This document shows positions 10,635-18,623 of a stretch of DNA of 64,000 nt, piece after piece. Every line of letters starts with the position of its first letter. The stretch's first letter is position 1. Both the position numbers and the translations under genes were made by a program. Below the pieces are notes generated by a model. That model did not search any database and was not told the origin of the DNA. It worked only from the letters and a program-made list of their open reading frames with translations. The DNA is from Streptomyces sp. H39-S7 (GTDB lineage: Bacteria > Actinomycetota > Actinomycetes > Streptomycetales > Streptomycetaceae), in contig NZ_JAPVLU010000013.1 in assembly GCF_027158205.1 (NCBI RefSeq), positions 124,001 through 188,000 of the forward strand. The letters are read 5' to 3'.

Positions 10635-11600
10635 ATGAGCCATTGGGACGCTGACCGGCAGCAATGGGTGCGGGGCCCCCAGAGCGGGCAGCCACCGCAG
10701 GAACCGTACGAGCCCCCCGGGTACCCGTCGGGGGAGCCCTACGAGCCCCCGGTGTATCCACCACCGCCGGCCCACCAGCCGACGACGAACGAGGTGACGC
10801 ACGACGCGACCCGGTACGAACCGTCCTACGGACCCGCGTTCGGCCCGCCACCGGGCCCGCCGCCGGGTCTGCCACCCGAACGGCCGCGGGGCTGGTCGCG
10901 CGCGGCCGTGCTGACGGCCGTCGTCGCGTCCGTGGTGCTGGCGGCCGGGCTCGGATTCGGCGGCTGGGCGCTGCTGCGCCACGACAAGGGCAACGGCACC
11001 GTCACCACGTCGAGTTCGTCGCCCTCCGAGCAGTCCTCGACCGACAGCACCACCGACACGGCCACGTCGACGCCGTCGGCCGGCGACTCGACGTCCGACA
11101 GCCCGAGCAGCTCGGACAGCCCGAGCAGCGACGGGCAGAGCACGGCGCCGTCCGGCTACGTCCGGACGTCCGACCCGGCCGGCTTCACCCTGGACGTTCC
11201 GCAGAGCATGCAGCAGCGCAGCACGGAGGGCGACAGCGTCTTCTACAAGACGGTGGACGGCGCCAGCCTGATCCAGGTGTTCGCGCTGCGGGGCCCCGAG
11301 ACGACGCCGTACGAGTCCCTGGAGGCGACGGAGGCGACGGTGTCGAAGAACCCCGGCTACCAGCGGATCCGCCTGCAGCAGCTCGGTTCGGGAGCCGGTG
11401 ACCCGGCCGAACTCGAATACCGCTACCTCCGCACCGACGGCACCGTCCGGCACGTCGTCGTCCAGGCCTTCACCGACCCCAGCGCCGTCCAGTACGCGCT
11501 GCTGGTGGCGGGCCCGGACGGCAACTGGGGCGCGCACCAGGAGGTCTTCCGCAACCTGCTGTCGTCGTTCTGCACCACCGGCCACTGCCGCAGCGGCTGA
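10635..11600 (+). CDS. single-pass membrane protein with Ser/Asp-rich linker and extracellular domain
   Basis: 321 residues. The N-terminal 85 residues are Pro/Tyr-rich and cytoplasmic. A single transmembrane helix lies at about 90-113 (A-V-L-T-A-V-V-A-S-V-V-L-A-A-G). A Ser/Thr/Asp low-complexity stalk spans about 118-172. The C-terminal domain (about 175-321) contains Y-V-R-T-S-D-P-A-G-F-T-L-D-V-P, like the sensor or ligand domain seen after the membrane helix of some Streptomyces Ser/Thr kinases, but no kinase is present here. Two cysteines near the C-terminus (F-C-T-T-G-H-C) could form a disulfide. It lies 9 nt after the preceding gene with a GAGGGGG site, so it is probably in the same operon. 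Confidence 0.8.
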   Translation: MSHWDADRQQWVRGPQSGQPPQEPYEPPGYPSGEPYEPPVYPPPPAHQPTTNEVTHDATRYEPSYGPAFGPPPGPPPGLPPERPRGWSRAAVLTAVVASVVLAAGLGFGGWALLRHDKGNGTVTTSSSSPSEQSSTDSTTDTATSTPSAGDSTSDSPSSSDSPSSDGQSTAPSGYVRTSDPAGFTLDVPQSMQQRSTEGDSVFYKTVDGASLIQVFALRGPETTPYESLEATEATVSKNPGYQRIRLQQLGSGAGDPAELEYRYLRTDGTVRHVVVQAFTDPSAVQYALLVAGPDGNWGAHQEVFRNLLSSFCTTGHCRSG

Positions 11601-13059
11601 TCAGCGGGAGGGGCCCGGCTCCGCCAGCAGCGCGCACAGCGCGTCGAGGGCGCCGGTGAAGGCGTGCTCCGGTGGGGAGCCGAAGCCGACGACCAGGGCG
11701 CCGGGGCCGTCCGCCGGGCCGTTGTAGGCCTCGAGCCCCGCCAGTGCGAGGCCCGCACGGTTCGCGCGGGCGACGAGGTCGCCCATCGCGGGCGAGCCGG
11801 GCGGCAGTTCGAGCACGGCGTGCAGCCCGGCCGCGATGCCCGACACCCGCACGCGGGGGGCGTGCGCGGCGAGCGCCGCGACCAGCCGGTCGCGGCGCCT
11901 GCGGTAGTGCAGCCGCATCCGCCGAACGTGGCGGTCGTAGGCGCCCGAGCGGATCAGCTCGGCGAGCGTGAGCTGGTCCATGACGGGGGAGTGACGGTCG
12001 GCGGACCGCTTCTCCTCCACCACCGCGTCGAGGAGCGCCGGCGGCAGGACGAGCCAGGCGAGCCGTATGCCGGGCGCCAGGCTCTTGCTGGCGGTCCCGG
12101 CGTAGACGACCTGGCCGGGGGCGAGCCCCTGCAGCGCGCCGACCGGCTGGCGGTCGTAGCGGAACTCGCCGTCGTAGTCGTCCTCGATGACGGTCCCGCC
12201 GGTGGCGCGCGCCCACTCGACCACGGCCGTGGGGCGCGGGGCGCCGCTCGGACGAGAGCGGCGCGCCGGTCGGGAACTGGTGCGCGGGCGTGAGCAGTAC
12301 CGCGTCCGCCGCGGGGCGGTGGGGCGGCCCCAGCCCGTCGAGCCGGGCGCCGTCGCCGTCCACGGGCAGCTCGACGGTGGTGAGGCCCGCCGTGCGCAGG
12401 ATCCGGCGGGTGTCGGGGAAGCCGAGCGCCTCGACGCCGATACGGCGCGCGCCGCGGGCGCGCAGCGCGCGGGCCAGCAGCCCGGTCCCCTGCACGAACC
12501 CCGAGCAGACCAGCATCAGCCCGGGATCGGCCCGTACCCCGCGCACCCGCGCCAGGTACGCGGCGAGCGCCTCCCGCAGCTCGGGGCGCCCGCGCGGGTC
12601 CGAGTAGCCGAAGGCGTCGTTGGGGGCGGCGGCCATGGCGCGGCGGGCCGCCGCGAGCCAGGCGGCCCGGGGGAACGCCGACAGGTCGGAGGTGCCGGGC
12701 CGCAGGTCGTAGGCGTAGCCGTCGGCGGCCGGATTCCCCAGCAGCAGCCCCGTCCGCTCGGGTGCGGCCCGGCGGCGGGACGGGCGGGGCGGCGCCGGAC
12801 TGCCCGCCACCTGGGTGCCGGAGCCCTGCCGGGCGGCCAGCCAGCCCTCCGCGACCAGCTGGCCGTACGCGTCGGCGACGGTGTTGCGGGCCAGCCCCAG
12901 ATCCTTGGCCAGAGCCCGCGACGACGGCAGCCGGGTGCCCGCCGCGAGCCGCCCGTCCCGTACCGCGCCCCGCAGCGCCCGCTCCAGACCGACCCGCGCG
13001 CCGGCGCCCGCGGCCAGGTCCAGATGGAGGTCGACACCGGAAGTGGCCCAGTCGTTCAT
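11601..13059 (-). pseudogene. MocR/GntR-type regulator with aminotransferase domain, broken by a frameshift
   Basis: The N-terminal half (13059 down to about 12244) encodes a GntR-type winged helix (L-P-S-S-R-A-L-A-K-D-L-G-L-A-R-N-T-V) and the first part of an aminotransferase fold. The second half (from about 12230 down to 11601) continues in another frame with T-V-I-E-D-D-Y-D-G-E-F-R-Y and the PLP-lysine motif T-A-S-K-S-L-A-P-G. The break is a perfect 7-bp tandem duplication (12231-12244). Removing one copy restores P-L-S-S-E-R-R-P-T-A-V-V-E-W and a normal protein of about 483 residues. As it stands, DNA binding and the PLP lysine are separated. Either a real inactivation, a slippage switch, or a sequence error. 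It is divergent from the AhpD-like gene, its usual partner. Confidence 0.85.
12231..12244 (+). repeat. 7-bp tandem duplication causing the MocR frameshift
   Basis: GGGGCGC is present twice head to tail (12231-12237 and 12238-12244). It lies exactly where the reading frame of the MocR gene changes. Seven extra bases give a +1 shift. Confidence 0.85.
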
Positions 13060-13065
13060 CTCTCA

Positions 13066-13102
13066 AGTGGACCATACGGCGGGGCCACTGTCCGCCTAGC
13101 GT
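13066..13102 (+). promoter_or_regulatory. operator-like inverted repeat and leaderless -10 in MocR/AhpD divergent region
   Basis: AGTGGACC (13066-13073) and GGGCCACT (13082-13089) form an inverted repeat with one mismatch and an 8-nt spacer. TAGCGT (13097-13102) lies 6 nt before the AhpD-like ATG, the spacing of a leaderless transcript. The repeat in a 49-nt divergent gap is a natural binding site for the MocR protein. This is inferred from position and symmetry only. Confidence 0.35.
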
Positions 13103-13108
13103 GGGGGC

Positions 13109-13582
13109 ATGACGACGACCGACCAGACCCCCGTTCCCGCTCCCGCCCAGCGCATCGACCTGATGAAGGTCGCGCCCGACGTCTACGAGGCGATCGTGGC
13201 ACTGAACAAGGCCGCCGCCCACGGTCTCGACCCGATGGTGGCCGAGCTGGTCAAGATCCGCGCCTCCCAGCTCAACAGCTGCGCCTTCTGCCTGGACATG
13301 CACGCGCGCGACGCGCGGAAGCTCGGCCTGTCCGAGCAGAAGCTCTACGGCGTCGGGGTCTGGCGCGAGACGCCCTTCTTCACCGCCCGCGAGCGCGCGG
13401 CCCTGGCCCTCGCCGAGTCCGCCACCCGCCTCGGTGAACACGGCGTCCCGGACGATGTCTTCGACGAGGCCGCCCGCCAGTTCGGCGAGAACGAGCTGGC
13501 CCGGCTGATCGCCATGATCATCACCATCAACGCGTGGAACCGCGTGGGCGTCACCTGCCGTCTCTCGCCTGCCGCGCGCTGA
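13109..13582 (+). CDS. carboxymuconolactone decarboxylase / AhpD-like peroxidase
   Basis: 157 residues, a typical size for the AhpD-like CMD family. The redox motif C-A-F-C-L-D-M-H (CxxCxxxH, about residues 55-62) is intact, preceded by V-K-I-R-A-S-Q-L-N-S. The family mostly has thiol peroxidase-like activity and may protect against alkyl hydroperoxides, but the substrate here is unknown. It is divergently transcribed from the broken MocR regulator, a pairing common in Streptomyces. That suggests MocR control, now perhaps lost. A TAGCGT box 6 nt before the ATG and the lack of a ribosome site suggest leaderless translation. A GC-rich hairpin lies between it and the next, convergent gene. Confidence 0.9.
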   Translation: MTTTDQTPVPAPAQRIDLMKVAPDVYEAIVALNKAAAHGLDPMVAELVKIRASQLNSCAFCLDMHARDARKLGLSEQKLYGVGVWRETPFFTARERAALALAESATRLGEHGVPDDVFDEAARQFGENELARLIAMIITINAWNRVGVTCRLSPAAR

Positions 13583-13594
13583 GCACCCACCGGC

Positions 13595-13635
13595 GGACGC
13601 TCGCGCGCTCGCCGTACCGCGCGCGGCAGGCGTCC
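13595..13635. terminator. probable terminator between convergent AhpD-like and DMT-like genes
   Basis: Interrupted inverted repeat: GGACGC-t-CGCGCG at 13595-13607 pairs with CGCGCG at 13618-13623 and GCGTCC at 13630-13635. It has a bulge on the right side. It occupies most of the 83-nt convergent gap. Confidence 0.4.
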
Positions 13636-13665
13636 GGGCACGCCCGGGCGTGGATCGCGCCTGAC

Positions 13666-14463
13666 CTACGCGGCGCGGCCGTCCTCCGGCGGCGCGCCGC
13701 CCTCGCCGAAGCGGGCCAGCGCCAGCGCGCCGAGGACCGCCAGGGCGAAGCCGGCGATGGCCAGCGGTGCCAGGCCCGGCCGGGTGCGGTCGCCGAGCGC
13801 GACCACCCCGACCAGGGCCGGCCCGACGGTCTCGCCGATCACCATCCCGGCGGTGGCGGCGGTCACCGAGCCGCGCTGCAGGGCCGAGGTCAGCAGCAGG
13901 AAGGCGGCGCCGCCGCCGACGAGCAGCGCGTAGGCCGCCGGATTGGCGAGCACGGCGCTCGGCGACAGGTCGTCGACCAGTCGCACCGCGACCTCGACGA
14001 CCCCGAACCCGATCCCCGCGCCGAACCCCAGCGCGGCGGCCCGCGCCCGGTCCGGCAGCCGCCCGGCGAGCACGCCGAGCCCGAGCACCGCGAACGCGGT
14101 GGCCAGCACGGCCCACCGCAGCGCGGTGCTCCCGACCCCGTCGCCCTCCCGCCCGGACGCGAGCCCCAGCATCCCCAGCCCGCCGCACACGGCGGCCACC
14201 GCGCCCCACTCGGCGCCTCCCAGCCGCACGCCGAGCATCCGCGAGGCGGCGACCGCCGTGACGGCCAGACTCGCCGCCAGCGCGGCGCCGACGGCGTAGA
14301 TCGGCAGCACCCGCAGCGCCACGAGTTCGAGCGCGAACCCCGCCGCGTCGAGCCCCAGCCCCACCAGGTACCGCCACTCCCGCAGCGCCCGCGCCAGCAG
14401 CCGGGCATCCACCCCGGACCCGCTCCCCGGCGTGGCAGCCCGGGCCGCCACCGCCTGAAACAC
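13666..14463 (-). CDS. DMT-type (EamA-like) membrane transporter, N-terminus shortened
   Basis: 265 residues with about eight hydrophobic helices (for example L-P-I-Y-A-V-G-A-A-L-A-A-S-L-A-V-T-A-V) in the drug/metabolite-transporter style; no substrate is known. Relatives as I recall them begin about 20 residues earlier with another helix ending G-x-A-S-V-F-Q-A-V-A-A-R-A-A. Here A-S-V-F-Q is preceded two codons upstream by an in-frame TAG, so translation can only begin at the GTG (14463) in V-F-Q. No good ribosome site is present there. The first helix therefore seems lost or shifted out of frame; an ATG at 14479 lies in another frame and reads M-V-V-G-F-G. The gene may be a recent pseudogene. 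Confidence 0.65.
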   Translation of the reverse strand: MFQAVAARAATPGSGSGVDARLLARALREWRYLVGLGLDAAGFALELVALRVLPIYAVGAALAASLAVTAVAASRMLGVRLGGAEWGAVAAVCGGLGMLGLASGREGDGVGSTALRWAVLATAFAVLGLGVLAGRLPDRARAAALGFGAGIGFGVVEVAVRLVDDLSPSAVLANPAAYALLVGGGAAFLLLTSALQRGSVTAATAGMVIGETVGPALVGVVALGDRTRPGLAPLAIAGFALAVLGALALARFGEGGAPPEDGRAA

Positions 14464-14533
14464 CGAAGCCTACGACCATCCGCCGACCCTAGATCCACCG
14501 ACGGCGACAGGACGTGAGGGGGACGGGTCCGCA

Positions 14534-14559
14534 GGGGTGGGGTTTCGAAACCCCACCCC
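14534..14559. terminator. rocD terminator, 26-bp perfect palindrome
   Basis: Perfect palindrome with arms GGGGTGGGGTTTC and GAAACCCCACCCC centred on TTCGAA. It lies 20 nt after the rocD stop on the minus strand. It can fold into a stem capped by a TCGA or TTCG turn. It also lies 70 nt upstream of the DMT-like gene start, insulating it from rocD transcription. Confidence 0.7.
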
Positions 14560-14578
14560 CGGCCCCACCACCGGCCGG

Positions 14579-15784
14579 TCAGGCGCCGAGCACCGCTCGC
14601 AGCTGCTCCAGCCCCCAGTCCAGGTCCTCCTTCGAGATCACCAGCGGCGGCGCCAGCCGAATCGTGGACCCATGGGTGTCCTTCACCAGGACCCGCCGGT
14701 CCATCAGCCGCTCCGACACCTCGCGCCCCGTCCCGTGCCCCGCCGCGATGTCGATCCCGGCCCACAGGCCGCGCCCGCGCACGGCGTCGACGGGGCCCGT
14801 ACCGGTGAGGAGGCCGAGTTCGTGGTGCAGGTGGTCGCCGAGTTCGGCGGCGCGCTGCTGGTACTCGCCGGTGCGCAGCATCGCGATGACCTCCAGCGCG
14901 ACGGCGCAGGCCAGCGGGTTCCCCCCGAAGGTGGACCCGTGCTCGCCGGGCCGGTGGACGCCGAGCACCGCGGCCGAGGAGACCACCGCCGAGACCGGCA
15001 CCACCCCGCCCCCCAGCGCCTTCCCGAGGACGTACATGTCCGGCACGACGTCCTCGTGCTCGCACGCGAACGTGCGGCCCGTCCGTCCGAGCCCCGACTG
15101 GATCTCGTCGGCGATGAACAGGACGTCCCGCTCGCGGGTGAGCGCCCGCACGCCCGCCAGGTAGCCCGGCGGCGGCACCAGCACCCCAGCCTCGCCCTGG
15201 ATCGGCTCCAGCAGGACCGCGACGGTGTGCTCGTCGACGGCCGCCTCCAGTGCGGCGAGGTCGCCGTACGGAACGATCTCGAACCCGGGCGTGTAGGGCC
15301 CGAAGTCGGCCCGCGCCTCGGGGTCCGTGGAGAAGCTGACGATCGTGGTGGTGCGCCCGTGGAAGTTGTTCTCGGCGACGATGATCTTCGCGAGGCCGTC
15401 CGGGACGCCCTTGACCCGGTACCCCCACTTGCGGGCGGTCTTGACGGCCGTCTCGACCGCCTCGGCGCCGGTGTTCATCGGCAGCACCATCTCCATGCCG
15501 CACAGCTCGGAGAGCTGCGTACAGAAGTCGGCGAACCGGTCGTGGTGGAAGGCGCGCGAGGTCAGCGTCACCCGTTCGAGCTGTGCTCTGGCGGCGTCGA
15601 GCAGGCGCCGGTTGCCGTGGCCGAAGTTGAGGGCCGAGTAGCCGGCCAGCATGTCCAGGTACCGGCGGCCCTCGATGTCCGTCATCCACGCGCCTTCCGC
15701 GGTGGCGACGACCACCGGCAGCGGGTGGTAGTTGTGGGCGCTGTGGGCCTCTGCGGCGGCGATGCTGGTGTCCGTGGTCGTCAC
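14579..15784 (-). CDS. rocD: ornithine--oxo-acid transaminase
   Basis: Class-III PLP aminotransferase converting ornithine and 2-oxoglutarate to glutamate semialdehyde and glutamate in arginine catabolism. 401 residues, full length. Visible are the N-Y-H-P-L-P-V-V start typical of RocD, N-T-G-A-E-A-V-E-T-A (PLP phosphate), F-I-A-D-E-I-Q-S-G-L-G-R-T-G (Asp contacting the pyridine N), the Schiff-base Lys in Y-V-L-G-K-A-L-G-G-G, and G-S-T-F-G-G-N-P-L. The start ATG is followed by a Thr-rich leader. It is divergent from trpS and no arginase or argininase neighbour is present. A palindromic hairpin follows the stop. Confidence 0.95.
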   Translation of the reverse strand: MTTTDTSIAAAEAHSAHNYHPLPVVVATAEGAWMTDIEGRRYLDMLAGYSALNFGHGNRRLLDAARAQLERVTLTSRAFHHDRFADFCTQLSELCGMEMVLPMNTGAEAVETAVKTARKWGYRVKGVPDGLAKIIVAENNFHGRTTTIVSFSTDPEARADFGPYTPGFEIVPYGDLAALEAAVDEHTVAVLLEPIQGEAGVLVPPPGYLAGVRALTRERDVLFIADEIQSGLGRTGRTFACEHEDVVPDMYVLGKALGGGVVPVSAVVSSAAVLGVHRPGEHGSTFGGNPLACAVALEVIAMLRTGEYQQRAAELGDHLHHELGLLTGTGPVDAVRGRGLWAGIDIAAGHGTGREVSERLMDRRVLVKDTHGSTIRLAPPLVISKEDLDWGLEQLRAVLGA

Positions 15785-15888
15785 GTACGTGCTCCGTTCG
15801 TGGTGCGTCGGGAGTTGTTGCCTCGGGCGGGGTGACGCCCCTTTCTATCGTCGGTCGGGTGCGGGGCGATGAAACCTTGCGGCATACG

Positions 15889-15914
15889 CTGTTCCGGCCG
15901 CGCGGCCGGAACAG
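15889..15914. promoter_or_regulatory. 26-bp perfect palindrome between rocD and trpS
   Basis: Arms CTGTTCCGGCCG (15889-15900) and CGGCCGGAACAG (15903-15914) around a central CG. It lies 49 nt before the trpS start and 104 nt before rocD. It could be a divergent-promoter operator or, if transcribed, a hairpin in the trpS leader. No U-run follows. The rest of 15785-15963 shows no other clear element. Confidence 0.5.
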
Positions 15915-15951
15915 GGCCGGGGAGGGGGATGATCGGGGCCGGGGGACCTGA

Positions 15952-17031
<1,080 letters not shown>

Positions 17032-17054
17032 AACGTGCCGGAGCACCGGCGCAG

Positions 17055-17083
17055 CGCCCCACCGGTGAGGACCGGCCGGGGCG
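17055..17083 (+). terminator. trpS terminator
   Basis: CGCCCC-a-CCGGT at 17055-17066 pairs with ACCGG-cc-GGGGCG at 17071-17083 across a GAGG loop, with a small internal bulge. It lies 23 nt after the trpS stop. Confidence 0.55.
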
Positions 17084-17215
17084 TCACCAGAGTCCTAGGT
17101 CCCGCCCGAGTGTGTCCGATGACGCTCGCGGGGCGAGCCGCGCACGCGTCACACTGAGAGCAGACCGAACAGCGCCCGCGAGGCGCCCGTGATCAGGGGA
17201 AGAGGGGTGAACGCA

Positions 17216-17791
17216 GTGGGGACGAGCACGATCGGAGTCTCGATCGCGGTCCCGGAGCCCTACGGCCGCCTGCTCCAGGAGGCGCGCGCGGGCTTCGGTG
17301 ACCCGGCGGCCTACGCCATCCCCACGCACGTCACGCTGCTGCCGCCGACCGAGATCGACTCCGCCGGCCTCCCCGCGCTCCGCCGCCACCTCGCGAAGGT
17401 CGCGTCGGCCGGCCGGCCGTTCCTGATGCGGCTGGACGGCACGGACACCTTCCGCCCGCTCTCCCCGGTGGTCTACGTGCACCTGGCCGAGGGCACCGCC
17501 GAGTGCACGGAACTGCAGGCCGACGTGCGCTCCGGCCCGGTCGTGCGCGAGCTGCAGTTCCCGTACCACCCGCATGTGACCGTCGCCCACGGCATCGCCG
17601 ACGAGGCGATGGACCGGGCCTACGCGGCGCTCGCCGACTTCACGGCGAGCTGGACGGCCACCGGGTTCGCCCTCTACGAGCAGGGCGGGGACGGGGTGTG
17701 GCGCAAGATGCGCGAATATCCGTTCGGCGTCGACACCTGCGGTGTCCTGCCGCAGCAGCAGGGCTCCCGCGCCACCACGACGCCCCGCTGA
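17216..17791 (+). CDS. 2'-5' RNA ligase family (LigT-like) protein
   Basis: About 191 residues with the two-His phosphoesterase signature: H-V-T-L-L-P-P in the first third and H-P-H-V-T-V-A-H-G in the second half. Members hydrolyse or ligate 2',5'- or cyclic phosphates of RNA and small nucleotides; the target here is unknown. In Streptomyces the gene sits next to trpS, but function coupling is unproven. The GTG at 17216 is chosen because AGAGGGG lies 8 nt upstream and the fold (T-I-G-V-S-I-A-V-P-E-P) starts at once; GTGs at 17207 and 17189 are in frame. It converges on the dprE2 gene with a 6-nt gap. Confidence 0.88.
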   Translation: MGTSTIGVSIAVPEPYGRLLQEARAGFGDPAAYAIPTHVTLLPPTEIDSAGLPALRRHLAKVASAGRPFLMRLDGTDTFRPLSPVVYVHLAEGTAECTELQADVRSGPVVRELQFPYHPHVTVAHGIADEAMDRAYAALADFTASWTATGFALYEQGGDGVWRKMREYPFGVDTCGVLPQQQGSRATTTPR

Positions 17792-17797
17792 TCGCTC

Positions 17798-18586
17798 TCA
17801 GACCGGCAGTCTCCTGAAGAGCGCGCGCGGCACGTGCCGCAGCGCCGACATGACGAAGCGCAGCGCGCCGGGCACCCACACCATCTCCGCGTGGCGCCGC
17901 AGGCCCGTCTCGATGGCCTCGGCGACCGCCTCGGGGGTGGTGGCCAGCGGCGCCTCCGGCAGCCCCGCCGTCATCTTCGTGCGGACGAAGCCGGGCCTGA
18001 CGACCATCACGTGCACGCCCGAGCCGTGCAGCGAGTCGCCGAGGCCCTGCGCGAACGCGTCCAGGCCGGCCTTGCTCGACCCGTAGATGAAGTTGCCGCG
18101 CCGGGCCCGTTCGCCGGCCACCGACGACAGCACGACCAGCGAGCCGTGCCCCTGCCGCCGCAGCGCGTTCGCGCACACCAGGGACGCGGAGACCGCCCCG
18201 GTGTAGTTGACCTGCGCGACCTGGACGGCTGAGAGCGGCTCCCGCTCGTCGCGGGCCTGGTCGCCGAGCACGCCGAAGGCGACCAGCACCATGTCGATGT
18301 CGCCCTCGGCGCCGCGTTCCGGGGAATGACCTCCGTACCCCCAGAAAAGCTTGCCGAGCACCTCCTCGTGGGACCCGGTGTCCAGCGCGTCGAAGGACAC
18401 CGCGTGCGCGTCCGCGCCGAGCGACCGCAGGTGCTCGGCGGCGGCGTCGAGTGCGGGGGAGGGGCGGCCCGCCAGGTAGACGGTCCGGGTGCGGCGGGCG
18501 ATGAGGCGGCGGGCGGTGGCGAGCGCGATCTCGGAGGTGCCGCCGAGGATCAGCAGGGACTGCGGGGCGCCGAAGGCGTCTTTCAC
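17798..18586 (-). CDS. dprE2: decaprenylphosphoryl-2-keto-ribose reductase (DprE2-like SDR)
   Basis: 262-residue short-chain dehydrogenase. The cofactor motif is I-L-G-G-T-S-E-I-A near the N-terminus (G-x-T-S-E-I, as in mycobacterial DprE2). The catalytic Ser is in L-S-S-V-A-G and the Tyr-Lys pair in Y-G-S-S-K-A-G. Adjacent to the oxidase gene (start 37 nt downstream of that gene's stop), it should reduce the 2-keto intermediate to give decaprenylphosphoryl arabinose. The N-terminal L-L-I-L-G-G-T-S and the C-terminal V-M-S-A-L-R-H-V-P-R-A-L-F pattern fit the family. It lies downstream in one operon with dprE1. Confidence 0.88.
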   Translation of the reverse strand: MKDAFGAPQSLLILGGTSEIALATARRLIARRTRTVYLAGRPSPALDAAAEHLRSLGADAHAVSFDALDTGSHEEVLGKLFWGYGGHSPERGAEGDIDMVLVAFGVLGDQARDEREPLSAVQVAQVNYTGAVSASLVCANALRRQGHGSLVVLSSVAGERARRGNFIYGSSKAGLDAFAQGLGDSLHGSGVHVMVVRPGFVRTKMTAGLPEAPLATTPEAVAEAIETGLRRHAEMVWVPGALRFVMSALRHVPRALFRRLPV

Positions 18587-18623
18587 GTGGCGGAACTCCT
18601 AGGGGGAACGGATGGGCGGAGTC

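Noticed and set aside
14534..14559. 26-bp palindrome as phage attachment or operator site
   Set aside because: Position right after the rocD stop and GC-stem form make a terminator the simpler reading; no integrase is nearby.
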